64,000 nucleotides of DNA from contig NZ_JAYKGK010000003.1 in the NCBI RefSeq assembly GCF_036860675.1, forward strand, positions 1 to 64,000. Reading direction: 5' to 3'. Below are positions 1 to 9,145 of the stretch, piece by piece. The position numbers and the translations under genes were made by a program. Numbering within the stretch: position 1 is the first letter of the stretch; every line of letters starts with the position of its first letter. This DNA comes from Rosettibacter primus (GTDB lineage: Bacteria > Bacteroidota > Ignavibacteria > Ignavibacteriales > Melioribacteraceae). The notes below the pieces were generated by a model. The model was not told the DNA's origin and ran no database searches. It worked only from the letters and a program-made list of their open reading frames with translations.

Positions 1-131
1 ATTGACCACATTATAGAAAAAATCTACTTTTTAATGTCCTATATCGGATTTTAGATTAAAATTTTCTTACAAATTATTAATCAAATAAAATTTTCTTAAT
101 TTAACAAAGGAATAATAGATTAGATATTTCC

Positions 132-815
132 ATGAACGAAAATAATATTCCCGATATATTTGAAGAACCCGATAGCACTCAACAAATCAAAAGAATAAAA
201 AGATTAGAGCGTTCGGGAAATGATTTTGTTATTTCAGGACTTTGTGCTGGCTTGGGTAAATATTACAATGTCGATATTTCATTTATAAGATTAATCTCAA
301 TACTTAGTTTAGCCTTAAGCAGCTGGTTTATTTACATTTATTTATTAGCTTCTTTTATTTTCCCGCTCGAAAAAGAATCTACAACACTAAGTGATCTTGA
401 GAAATTTCGAATTAGAAGAAAAAATTCTTACACAGTTTTAAGCGGGGCTTTAATTCTTGCAGGAATTTTATGGTTATTTAAAAGTACAGAATTGATTCAC
501 AGAGATAATTTATTAAATCAAAATTCTTTATTAACCAATTTTATGTATTTAATTATTGGAATTTATTTATTTGATAAAAATTCTTCTGAAGAAGTTACTA
601 AAGATTTTGAACAAGTCTCTAAAAGCAAAAGGATTATGTTTGGTGTGTGCAAAAATTTAAGTGATGATACAGGTATTGATATAAATCTTATAAGAGCATT
701 TTTTATAATTGGCACATTAATAACATCAGGAGCAATTTTATTGCTTTATATTTTTCTTCAAATAATTCAGCCTAGAAAAAGTGAATCAGGATTGACAGAT
801 GAAAATGAATTATAA
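132..815 (+). CDS. Membrane protein with two PspC domains
   Basis: This 227-residue protein has two PspC domains, one at about residues 22-80 and one at about 163-215. Both follow the same plan: a basic lead, a G-(L/V)-C-x-(G/N)-L core, D-I-(S/N)-x-I-R, then a hydrophobic helix. Between them are two more hydrophobic segments (about 101-116 and 135-148). PspC proteins are inner-membrane partners in the phage-shock envelope-stress response in Proteobacteria; elsewhere the domain is found on varied membrane proteins, so the role here is inferred to be envelope-related only. The next gene starts 17 bases before this one ends, so the two are probably translationally coupled. No PspA or PspF gene is nearby. 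Confidence 0.85.
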   Translation: MNENNIPDIFEEPDSTQQIKRIKRLERSGNDFVISGLCAGLGKYYNVDISFIRLISILSLALSSWFIYIYLLASFIFPLEKESTTLSDLEKFRIRRKNSYTVLSGALILAGILWLFKSTELIHRDNLLNQNSLLTNFMYLIIGIYLFDKNSSEEVTKDFEQVSKSKRIMFGVCKNLSDDTGIDINLIRAFFIIGTLITSGAILLLYIFLQIIQPRKSESGLTDENEL

Positions 816-1299
816 AACACTGCTTGGATTCTCAATTATTGTTTATGGAATCTTATCAATATTAAATGGGAAATTAATTCACATCCCTGCTAATGCAATC
901 TTAGGTATTGCTTTAATGCTTTATGGTATTCCAGCTGTCTACATCTCTTTTAATTATCATAAAAGAAATATGATTGTGTTTTCCTCAATTACTTTTTTCA
1001 CAGGAATATTTTTAGTATTAAATGTTTACTATAAAGTTTATTCATATACAACATTAGTTCTATTCATTATTTTTGTTTGCAGTGCCATATTTTTTCTATT
1101 ATTCATTGAAGAGACAAAAAAAAAGTATTATCTATACACAAGCATATTTCTTTTGCTAATCTTATATCCAGCAGTAAAAATAATTCAGAAAATTGAAAGC
1201 AGTTATTTTATTTATCATTACTTAAAAATTGGAAATATTATTCTGCCGATAATTTTTATTTTATTAGGAATTAGTTTATTCCTTAAAAGGAATGATTAA
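799..1299 (+). CDS. Small polytopic membrane protein of unknown function
   Basis: The 166-residue product is almost entirely hydrophobic, with about five to six predicted membrane helices separated by short basic turns. I do not recognise a family. Its start overlaps the end of the double-PspC gene by 17 bases in another frame, which suggests coupled translation and a shared envelope role. A second ATG two codons downstream could also be used. The stop is directly adjacent to the stop of the convergent anti-sigma gene, with no visible terminator between them. Confidence 0.7.
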   Translation: MKMNYKTLLGFSIIVYGILSILNGKLIHIPANAILGIALMLYGIPAVYISFNYHKRNMIVFSSITFFTGIFLVLNVYYKVYSYTTLVLFIIFVCSAIFFLLFIEETKKKYYLYTSIFLLLILYPAVKIIQKIESSYFIYHYLKIGNIILPIIFILLGISLFLKRND

Positions 1300-2334
1300 C
1301 TATCTTAATTTTGTTTGCTGAGGGAAATTACCAACAAGATAACTTTGAACTGAAGGTGTTGGCGAACCAGAACTTGATTCAATAGTAATTTTAAGCATTT
1401 CTATATTTTCCTTTGGAATAAATGGGAATGAACTAATATGAATATACTCATTACTGCTTGGAGTATAAACACCCATTGAATATGCAATACCTTTACTGAC
1501 TGCCCATAATTGATAACCCTGATTGGGTTGAAGCGGTTTTACATTTTTAAATTGAATTAATCCTTCCTTAACATCAAATGAAAGGAATACACGTGCACTT
1601 GCTTTTTCATTAGGGTCTACACTTGTGAGATTTATAATCATAACATCTTTGTAATTGAAGAACTCAATAAAAGAAAGATAATTGTTCATAAAATTATTTG
1701 TTCGGCTCAATTCGCTTCGAAAGAGAGTTATATCGTGATTTAATTCTTCAATTTGTTTGTTCAATGATTCAATTGAAGTAAAAGAATAGTACCCCAACAC
1801 CGAGAACAATACAACGGAAATTAGAAGAGCAAACCAGCCAATAATTGCTCCACTTGATTTTTCTCTTGGTTGAGTTATTGATGGTTGTGGAGTCATATAC
1901 TGCACAGGTTTTTCAGGAATTATAGAACCCTCATATTTTGTTTTTGTTTTAGCTGTTTTTTCTTCTTTTGTTTCTTTCACAATTGTAGATTTTGTAAGAT
2001 TAGAAAGTTGAAATGTTGGTTTGCTAATTTCTTTTTGAGCAGTTTGAAATGTTTTTCCAAGCAAAGTTTTTCTTTTTTCTTCTCTAATTCTTGTTTTAAT
2101 TTCATCCTGCAGACCGATTAACCTTTTTGCGACCTCATCCTTAAGTGACTCTTTTGGTTGTTCTATCTCAAGAATAATCGGAATTAATGACACAATATTT
2201 TGCAATTCCCCCAATGCCCCTTCGGGTAATTCACCTCCGGCATCGACATAATCTTTGAATTGGATAAAATTCTTTCTATCCATGCACCCAATTGCAAAAG
2301 CAGCCATCATCTCGTGAATTGCATCATCGGACAT
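1300..2334 (-). CDS. Anti-sigma factor, RskA-like C-terminal domain
   Basis: The 344-residue protein has a cytoplasmic N-terminal region, a low-complexity Lys/Thr/Pro linker (about 90-158), one membrane helix (about 161-185), a short coiled-coil-like stretch (186-212) and a C-terminal domain (about 225-340) containing the GYQLWAV and SMGVYTP signatures of the RskA anti-sigma-K family. It should hold the ECF sigma factor encoded just upstream at the membrane and release it on an envelope signal, possibly by regulated proteolysis. The N-terminal part lacks an HxxxCxxC zinc-binding anti-sigma motif, so sigma binding would be zinc-independent. The gap to the sigma gene is 5 bases. Confidence 0.85.
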   Translation of the reverse strand: MSDDAIHEMMAAFAIGCMDRKNFIQFKDYVDAGGELPEGALGELQNIVSLIPIILEIEQPKESLKDEVAKRLIGLQDEIKTRIREEKRKTLLGKTFQTAQKEISKPTFQLSNLTKSTIVKETKEEKTAKTKTKYEGSIIPEKPVQYMTPQPSITQPREKSSGAIIGWFALLISVVLFSVLGYYSFTSIESLNKQIEELNHDITLFRSELSRTNNFMNNYLSFIEFFNYKDVMIINLTSVDPNEKASARVFLSFDVKEGLIQFKNVKPLQPNQGYQLWAVSKGIAYSMGVYTPSSNEYIHISSFPFIPKENIEMLKITIESSSGSPTPSVQSYLVGNFPQQTKLR

Positions 2335-2339
2335 TTCTA

Positions 2340-2918
2340 TTACTCCTTCGTCAGGTTATCTCTAAAATTATGTAAAGCATTCATAACTTTGCTTCTAACA
2401 GTTTCAATTGGCACATTCAATTTATCCGCAATTTCGTCAATTGTATACCCTTCATAATATGCAAGATGAAGAACATATTTTTGTGTATCTGTAAGTTTTG
2501 ATAAAGCACGTTCAACTTTTGGCACCAAACTCATTGCAGTATTCAAATCAAGACTATCCATATCATCTGGAAAAGTAGGAATAATAAAATAATCCTCATA
2601 TTCATCATCGTAGATTTGAGAAGTTGAAAGAGAGTTCCTGCTTCTTCGAAGAGTATCAACTGCTTTATTTCGTGCTAATGTTATAAGCCAGCTATAAACA
2701 TTACCGTTATTAAAATTGAACCTAAAAGTCTTTCGCCAAACTATTACAAAAACATCTACAAGCACTTTTTCAGCAGTCTCTTCATCGGGCGTAATTTTTT
2801 TTATTAAAGTATAAAGAAGTGGTGAATATCTGTCATATAATTCTTCGAGAGCACGCGATTCAAAATTCGCAATCTCTCTCATCAATTCTAAATCTGTTAA
2901 CTCTTTGAAGCTGTTCAA
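2340..2918 (-). CDS. ECF-family RNA polymerase sigma factor
   Basis: The 192-residue protein has sigma region 2 at about residues 25-95 (ending in the typical SWLITLARNKAVDTLRR helix for -10 recognition) and region 4 at about 135-187, with the helix-turn-helix YEGYTIDEIADKLNVPIETV that reads the -35 element. There is no region 1 or 3, as expected for an ECF (group 4) sigma. It is followed after 5 bases by its RskA-like anti-sigma factor, so the pair is one operon. SigK-type ECF factors usually control envelope or redox stress genes and their own operon; the target set here is not visible. Confidence 0.92.
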   Translation of the reverse strand: MNSFKELTDLELMREIANFESRALEELYDRYSPLLYTLIKKITPDEETAEKVLVDVFVIVWRKTFRFNFNNGNVYSWLITLARNKAVDTLRRSRNSLSTSQIYDDEYEDYFIIPTFPDDMDSLDLNTAMSLVPKVERALSKLTDTQKYVLHLAYYEGYTIDEIADKLNVPIETVRSKVMNALHNFRDNLTKE

Positions 2919-3269
2919 ATATTTTACACCTTCAGAATATTTATAATCAAAACTATTATTACTATTACAAAATTACAATATATTTATTAAAAACTGCATT
3001 ATTTTATATCAGCAATCCGAATAATTATATGTAACTTCTGAAAAAGATTTCGTATTGACTGTAATTCAAACTACACAAGCATTCTGATGGAACAAAGCGA
3101 AAATTTATTTAATAATCAATAGTTTCCTGTTTACACAGAAATGAGACATTGAAATTTCGAGAAACCTCTATAGATTCAAATTTTCACTTAATAAAAATTA
3201 CATCATCACACATTCCTTCCATTTTTTATTATATTTGCTCACATTTTATAAAAAATCTCTGCATTCACT
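2919..3269. other. Divergent intergenic region, sigma operon / alaS
   Basis: These 351 AT-rich bases must hold the divergent promoters of the sigma-factor operon and alaS. I see no RNA gene or strong terminator. At about 3079-3103 there is a sequence (ATTCTGATGGAACAAAGCGA) resembling a worn copy of the dispersed repeat that is better preserved at 28.6 kb and 40.6 kb. Confidence 0.4.
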
Positions 3270-5882
3270 ATGACATCAAACGAAATTAGACAACAATTTT
3301 TAGATTTCTTTGTTAATAAAGGTCACAAACTTGTACCAAGTGCACCAGTAGTTCCTCAGGGTGATCCAACTTTACTTTTTACAAATGCCGGTATGAATCA
3401 ATTTAAAGATGTATTTCTTGGGATTGGTACACGAGATTATAAAAGAGCTGTTGATACACAAAAATGCATAAGGGTTTCAGGTAAACATAACGACCTCGAA
3501 GAAGTTGGATACGATACTTATCACCACACTTTTTTTGAAATGCTCGGGAACTGGTCTTTTGGAGATTATTACAAAAAAGAAGCAATTCAATGGGCTTGGG
3601 AATTATTAACTGAAGTATGGAAACTTCCTAAAGAAAGACTATGGGCAACAGTATTTAGAACAGATGATGAAGCTTATAATTTGTGGAAAGAGGTTACAGA
3701 TATTAATCCAGCACATATTTTAAGATTCGATGAAAAAGATAATTTCTGGGAAATGGGCGAAACAGGTCCCTGCGGTCCTTGTTCAGAAATTCACATTAAT
3801 TTGAGTAATGATTATGAAAATCCAGCATGGGTCAATGCAGGAAAACCCGAATGCATTGAAATATGGAATCTTGTTTTTATTCAATATAATCGTGATGAAA
3901 ATGGTATCCTTCACGAACTGCCTGCAAAACATGTCGACACTGGAATGGGCTTTGAAAGAATTACTGCAGTTCTTCAGGGAAAAAAATCAAATTATGATAC
4001 AGACATTTTTACTCCAATAATAAATTCAATAGAAAATCTATCCGGATTAAAATATAATTATAATTTGCCTGCTGAAGATAAATCTGCTGAAGGCCAGAAC
4101 AATATTGCAATGAGAGTAATTGCAGACCATATCAGAACTCTTACATTTGCAATTGCTGATGGAGCAGTACCAAGTAATGATGGAAGAGGTTATGTGCTTA
4201 GAAGATTATTAAGAAGAGCTTCAAGATATGGCAGAAAAATTAATCTTAAAGAACCATTCCTCTATAAACTAGTAGAAGTAGTTGTGAAAAATTTTTCAAA
4301 TGTTTTTCCTGAAATAAAAGAAAATCAAACTAAGATTGAAAAAATTATAAAAGTAGAAGAAGAAAGTTTTAATTTGACTCTTGATAGAGGAATAGAATTA
4401 TTTGAAAATTTAATTGTGAAATTGAAAGAAAATAATCAAAAGGTAATTCCCGGAGAAGAAGTATTTAAGCTGTATGATACTTATGGATTTCCAGTTGATT
4501 TAACGAATGTGATGGCAAGAGAAAACGGTTTTACAATTGATGAAAATAGATTTAATCAACTAATGGATGAACAAAAAGAAAGAGCAAGAAAATCAACAAA
4601 AGAAAAATTAAGCGGGGTAAATGTAATTATTAATTCAACAGATGATTTTGAAATCTCTTCAACTATTCCAACTGAATTTACTGGCTATGATGAACTTAAG
4701 ACAGATGCTGAGGTAATCGGAATTAAAAATGAAAATGGGAAATCATTTGTTATTTTGAATAAATCACCATTCTATGTTGAAGCAGGCGGACAGGTAAGCG
4801 ATACAGGCAGCATTATTATTAACGACACTCATCTTTCTGTTATAAACTTATTAAAAATCAACAATCAGATTATTCACATAGTTGAAAATGAATCAGGAAT
4901 AAAAATTAATCCTGGTGATAAAGTTACTGCATCAGTTGACGAAAAAAGAAGATGGGATATAATGAGAAATCACTCGGCAACTCATTTTCTTCACAAAGCA
5001 TTGAGAGAAATTTTAGGCAGTCATGTTCAGCAATCAGGGTCTTATGTTGGTCCAGATAGACTTCGTTTTGATTTCAGTCACTTTCAAAAATTAACAGAAT
5101 CTGAACTCGAAGCAATTGAGTCATTAATTAATGAAAAACTTAGAGAAAATTTGCCACTTTTCCATCATCGGGATGTGCCTTTTGAAGAAGCAAAAAAAAT
5201 GGGTGCATTAATGTTCTTTGGTGATAAGTATGGCGATAAAGTAAATGTAGTTCAATTTGGAAATTATACAATGGAATTTTGTGGCGGAACGCATGTTAAA
5301 AACAGCTCTCAAATAGGTTTACTAAAAATAATAAGTGAATCTTCAATTGCAAGTGGAATAAGAAGAATTGAAGCAGTTACGGGTGCTGGTGTGGAAAAAT
5401 TTATTAAAGAACAGGAAACAAAAATTAAACACAAAGAAGAACTTTATGAAAAACTGCTTGAAGAAAAGAAAAAACTCGAAAAAGAGTTATCGGAACTAAA
5501 GTTTAAGGAAAAATTAAATGTAATAGATTCCATAATTAAAAATTCTGTTGATGTAAATGGAATAAAAATTTTTAAAGGAAAAGTTACTGCAGATAATATG
5601 GACGAGTTAAAATTAATGGGCGACGAACTAAGAAATAAAATAAAAAGCGGAATTGGTTTATTAATTTCTGAAATTGATAAAAAAGTTGGAATTGTGTGCA
5701 TAGTTACAGATGATTTAATTAAGGACAAAAAAATCTCTGCCGGCAAGATTGTAGGAGATGTAGCAAAAATTTTAGGTGGTGGCGGTGGTGGAAGGCCTCA
5801 TTTAGCTACTGCAGGCGGCAAAGATATAAGTAAAATTGATGAAGCATTAAGCAACTTTGAAAAAATAGTAAGCAGTTTATAA
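3270..5882 (+). CDS. alaS: Alanine--tRNA ligase
   Basis: The 870-residue protein is a full-length AlaRS, charging tRNA-Ala in the cytoplasm. The class II catalytic core begins at the N-terminus (IRQQFLDFFVNKGHKLVPSA). The editing domain carries the zinc-binding HSATH motif near residue 572 and CGGTH near residue 672, both needed to clear mischarged Ser and Gly. A coiled-coil segment (about 700-755) precedes the glycine-rich C-Ala domain with its GGGGGGRPHLATAGGKD signature. The length is normal for the family. The gene stands alone, with 110 bases before the next gene on the same strand. Confidence 0.98.
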   Translation: MTSNEIRQQFLDFFVNKGHKLVPSAPVVPQGDPTLLFTNAGMNQFKDVFLGIGTRDYKRAVDTQKCIRVSGKHNDLEEVGYDTYHHTFFEMLGNWSFGDYYKKEAIQWAWELLTEVWKLPKERLWATVFRTDDEAYNLWKEVTDINPAHILRFDEKDNFWEMGETGPCGPCSEIHINLSNDYENPAWVNAGKPECIEIWNLVFIQYNRDENGILHELPAKHVDTGMGFERITAVLQGKKSNYDTDIFTPIINSIENLSGLKYNYNLPAEDKSAEGQNNIAMRVIADHIRTLTFAIADGAVPSNDGRGYVLRRLLRRASRYGRKINLKEPFLYKLVEVVVKNFSNVFPEIKENQTKIEKIIKVEEESFNLTLDRGIELFENLIVKLKENNQKVIPGEEVFKLYDTYGFPVDLTNVMARENGFTIDENRFNQLMDEQKERARKSTKEKLSGVNVIINSTDDFEISSTIPTEFTGYDELKTDAEVIGIKNENGKSFVILNKSPFYVEAGGQVSDTGSIIINDTHLSVINLLKINNQIIHIVENESGIKINPGDKVTASVDEKRRWDIMRNHSATHFLHKALREILGSHVQQSGSYVGPDRLRFDFSHFQKLTESELEAIESLINEKLRENLPLFHHRDVPFEEAKKMGALMFFGDKYGDKVNVVQFGNYTMEFCGGTHVKNSSQIGLLKIISESSIASGIRRIEAVTGAGVEKFIKEQETKIKHKEELYEKLLEEKKKLEKELSELKFKEKLNVIDSIIKNSVDVNGIKIFKGKVTADNMDELKLMGDELRNKIKSGIGLLISEIDKKVGIVCIVTDDLIKDKKISAGKIVGDVAKILGGGGGGRPHLATAGGKDISKIDEALSNFEKIVSSL

Positions 5883-5992
5883 AATATTACTCAAATTCTT
5901 TTTTCATCTTTTACTTTTAATCTGATAATTACCTCAACGATTTTATTGCCAATTTTTTTTATATTGATTTAGAATAATTATAACAGCTTCTT

Positions 5993-7333
5993 ATGAATGG
6001 CTACAAAATATTAATTGCCGATGACGACGAAACACTCTGTTACCTGCTAAAAGAAGAACTTGTTAATGAAGGCTACCGTGTCGATGTTGTTTATGATGGC
6101 AAAGATGCAATCGAAAATCTAAAAAGAAAACAATATGATGTATTGCTTCTTGACCTGGAAATGAGAGAAGTCCATGGCGAGAAAGTATTAAATTTTGTAC
6201 AGGAAAATTTTCCTTCAACACAAGTAATAGTATTAACAGCAAAGTCAGATATTCGAACTGCAATTGACTGCATTAAACAGGGCGCATACGATTTTATTAC
6301 AAAACCTTATGAATTTGGACAATTGTGCGTAACAATTGAAAGAGCCATTGAACATCGTGATTTAATTCTTCGAAATAAAATTCTTAGTTCAAAGGTCCAA
6401 ACATTTCAATCAAATATTATTGGTGAAAGTGACAGTATAAAAGAAGTAATTCGTCTTGCGGAAAGAGCTGCAAAATCAGATTCAAATATTTTACTTGAAG
6501 GAGAAACAGGAACTGGCAAAGAACTTTTTGCCGAATTTATACACAAAAATTCAAACAGAGCAGATAAACCTTTCGTTGCAATAAATTGTGCTTCTCTGCC
6601 CGATCAGCTAATCGAAAGCGAATTATTCGGTTATGAAAAGGGAGCTTTTACTGATGCCAAAACTTCCAAACAAGGTCTGGTAGAAATTGCTAACGGTGGA
6701 ACATTATTCCTCGATGAAATTGGAGAATTGAGTTTAACACTTCAGCCAAAACTTTTAAGATTTCTTGAAAATGGCGAATTCAGAAGAATTGGCGGAATTA
6801 CAAATCTAAGTTCTTCTGTTAGAGTTATTGGTGCTACAAACAAGAATTTAATGGAAGAGGCAGAAAAGAAAAACTTTAGACGCGACCTTCTTTTTAGACT
6901 GAATGTAATCACACTTAAAATTCCACCTTTGCGGGAACGACAAAATGATGTTCTGCTTTTAGCTGAATATTTTCTTCAAAAGAAATCTCCTATTAGGGCA
7001 ACAAAAAAATTATCCGAAGAAGCTAAAAAAGAATTAATGAAGTACAATTTTCCCGGCAATGTAAGAGAACTTGAACATATGATTGAAAGAGCAATAATTT
7101 TTTCTGACGGAGATACTATTTATCCTAAAGACCTTAATATTCCAAAAGATGATTTCGATTTCACAAACTTTGTAAAAGATGACGGAACTATAATGTCTCT
7201 GGAAGAGGTTGAAAAAATTCATATTAAAAAAGCTCTCGATGCATTCAACTGGAACAGAGAAAATACAGCTCGAGCACTGGGAATAAGCCAGAAAACTTTG
7301 TATACAAAAATTATTAAGTATAAACTGAAATAG
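5993..7333 (+). CDS. NtrC-type sigma-54-dependent response regulator
   Basis: The 446-residue protein has three domains. The receiver (1-120) has acidic residues D10-D12, phosphoacceptor D54, and K104 in TKPYE. The AAA+ domain (about 140-370) has Walker A GETGTGKE at 170-177 and Walker B LFLDE at 238-242. A Fis-type helix-turn-helix occupies about 405-446. The loop that contacts sigma-54 reads GAFTDA (217-222) rather than the usual GAFTGA, a variant seen in some members. The protein should activate sigma-54 promoters when phosphorylated. The next gene, a soluble hybrid kinase, starts immediately after the stop codon and is the likely partner. Confidence 0.95.
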   Translation: MNGYKILIADDDETLCYLLKEELVNEGYRVDVVYDGKDAIENLKRKQYDVLLLDLEMREVHGEKVLNFVQENFPSTQVIVLTAKSDIRTAIDCIKQGAYDFITKPYEFGQLCVTIERAIEHRDLILRNKILSSKVQTFQSNIIGESDSIKEVIRLAERAAKSDSNILLEGETGTGKELFAEFIHKNSNRADKPFVAINCASLPDQLIESELFGYEKGAFTDAKTSKQGLVEIANGGTLFLDEIGELSLTLQPKLLRFLENGEFRRIGGITNLSSSVRVIGATNKNLMEEAEKKNFRRDLLFRLNVITLKIPPLRERQNDVLLLAEYFLQKKSPIRATKKLSEEAKKELMKYNFPGNVRELEHMIERAIIFSDGDTIYPKDLNIPKDDFDFTNFVKDDGTIMSLEEVEKIHIKKALDAFNWNRENTARALGISQKTLYTKIIKYKLK

Positions 7334-8425
7334 ATGCAAACAGAAGATAAAAGTCTTCCATTAAAACATCTTGCTCATGATATCAATAACATTCTTACTC
7401 GAATTTTAAATAGTGTTGAACTTCTGAAGAAAAAAGTAAACAATTATGATGATGTAAGTTCAATACTAAACAGTATTGAAAATGGCACTTATATGGTTTC
7501 AGAAATAATTGAAGATGTTATTACCGAAACAATTAACAAAGCACCAAGGAAAAAAAGAATAAATATCAATATTCTTATTAACGACCTTGCAAATACAATA
7601 GCAATTCAACTTAAAGAAAAAATTAATTTCGTTTTAAAACTTGAACCTGACCTTAATTTGATTGAAGGAAAATATTCAGATTTTTACAGAGTAATGTTAA
7701 ATCTTATTGTTAATGCATCCGAAGCAATTCAAAATAAAGGAACTATTACAATTTCTACTTCGAATATAGAATCAAGCAGCACAAATGTTGACGAACTAAA
7801 ACTTTTTGAAAATCAATCGTTCATTCAAATCAAAGTTGCTGATACTGGAATTGGCATCGATTCTTCAGCACTCCCTTATATTTTTGATGAAAAATTTTCT
7901 ACAAAAAGCAAAATGAAGAATCGCGGTATAGGTTTAACTATTGTCAATAAAATTATCAAAAGTTATAACGGCTTAATCAAAGTTAAAAGTGAAGCAGGCA
8001 AAGGGACTGAATTTACTATTGTTCTACCTGCAATTAAATCACGTAAAAAGAAAAATCATAATGGCAAAAAAACCATCTTAATTGCAGAAGACGAAATTAT
8101 TCTTAGAGAATTATTGTCAGAGTTGCTCGAATCTTATGGTTATAATGTTGTAACTGCTTCTGATGGTAAAGATGTTATATCAAAGATAAATTCCAAACTG
8201 ATTCCTGACATTTTAATAATTGACCAGAAAATGCCGGATTTAGATGGAATCACCTGTATTAAGAAAATCAAAGAAATATATGAAGATTTACCTGTTATAC
8301 TTGCAACCGGTTCACAAAGTGATTTTTTGGAGGACACAAATTTAACAAGCATCGTAAATAGAGTTATTAACAAACCCTATAACATCGAAGAAATGGTTTC
8401 AATTATAAGAGAACTTATCGGTTAA
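7334..8425 (+). CDS. Sensorless hybrid histidine kinase with C-terminal receiver
   Basis: The 363-residue soluble protein begins almost at once with a dimerization/phosphotransfer helix whose likely phosphorylated residue is H15 (LAHDINNIL). The HATPase domain (about 85-235) has the N box at N127, the G1 box DTGIGI at 170-175 and the G2 box NRGIG at 196-200. A receiver domain (about 246-360) has phosphoacceptor D297 and conserved K347. There is no membrane segment, PAS or GAF domain, so the input must come from another protein or from the receiver itself. Its ATG abuts the stop codon of the NtrC-like regulator, which makes the two an obvious two-component pair. Confidence 0.92.
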   Translation: MQTEDKSLPLKHLAHDINNILTRILNSVELLKKKVNNYDDVSSILNSIENGTYMVSEIIEDVITETINKAPRKKRININILINDLANTIAIQLKEKINFVLKLEPDLNLIEGKYSDFYRVMLNLIVNASEAIQNKGTITISTSNIESSSTNVDELKLFENQSFIQIKVADTGIGIDSSALPYIFDEKFSTKSKMKNRGIGLTIVNKIIKSYNGLIKVKSEAGKGTEFTIVLPAIKSRKKKNHNGKKTILIAEDEIILRELLSELLESYGYNVVTASDGKDVISKINSKLIPDILIIDQKMPDLDGITCIKKIKEIYEDLPVILATGSQSDFLEDTNLTSIVNRVINKPYNIEEMVSIIRELIG

Positions 8426-8437
8426 TTAAAATAATTT

Positions 8438-9145
8438 ATGAAAACAATTTTGTTACCCGGAACAACTCATCAAGTTAAATTTCTATTTGAAAATATAAAG
8501 ACAAAATTAGAACAAATATTAATAATTGGCGCTGGACATGAGAATATTGCCATCGAAATCTCAAAGCATTATAACTCAAAAGTAAATTTAATTGTAGATG
8601 ATTACGAATCATTCATAATTTCAAGACTTGAATTAAGGAATAACCAGGATATAAATGCAATCATTATGGAATATGAAAAAACAGATTTCGACGATAACTA
8701 TTTTGATTTAATTTATGCTCAGGCTTCAATTTCTCTAACTAATAGAAATAAAATCATTAAAGAAATAAAAAGAATTTTAAAACCGAATGGATATTTTTGT
8801 GCAGGAGAACTTATTTCACTCAAAAAAGAAACACCAAAATTTATGAAAGATATTTATGATTCGTCCGCTTTGCTGCCATTGTTTATTGATGATTTAGAAA
8901 AATACTACATAGAAAGAAATTTTAAGGTAATTAACAAAATTGATTTGTCTAATACTCTAAGAGATTATTATTCAACAGCAATCGAAAAATTAAAAAGTGC
9001 CAAAGATAAATTAGATGATAAAGAAAAAGCATATTATAAAAAAGTAATAAACAGATTCAGTCACGAATCAAATGCTTATCTAAAATTAGGTGGAAATAAA
9101 TATCTTGGATTTTTCGTTTTATTATTACAAAAGGGTGAAAATTGA
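8438..9145 (+). CDS. Class I SAM-dependent methyltransferase-like protein
   Basis: The 235-residue protein has a Rossmann-type SAM-binding motif near the start (ILIIGAGHENIAIEIS, about 28-43), an acidic strand end (LIVDD) and a motif-IV-like stretch DNYFDLIYAQASIS, typical of methyltransferase family 11. The substrate cannot be read from the sequence. The gene overlaps the start of rlmD by four bases (TTGA), so it is in an operon with an rRNA methyltransferase, and lies 12 bases after the hybrid kinase. Confidence 0.75.
   Translation: MKTILLPGTTHQVKFLFENIKTKLEQILIIGAGHENIAIEISKHYNSKVNLIVDDYESFIISRLELRNNQDINAIIMEYEKTDFDDNYFDLIYAQASISLTNRNKIIKEIKRILKPNGYFCAGELISLKKETPKFMKDIYDSSALLPLFIDDLEKYYIERNFKVINKIDLSNTLRDYYSTAIEKLKSAKDKLDDKEKAYYKKVINRFSHESNAYLKLGGNKYLGFFVLLLQKGEN

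Noticed and set aside
1885..2121. Plus-strand Phe/Cys-rich frame inside the anti-sigma gene
   Set aside because: Antisense shadow of the Lys-rich linker of the anti-sigma factor.
7034..7339. Minus-strand open frame opposite the end of the NtrC-like gene
   Set aside because: It is fully antisense to a conserved AAA+/Fis coding region and rich in Phe/Cys, as expected of a shadow frame.
9142..9144. TTG as start of rlmD suspected to be an annotation error
   Set aside because: The TRAM domain begins right after it, GGGTG lies upstream, and it overlaps the previous stop in the common coupled form, so TTG is the best start.
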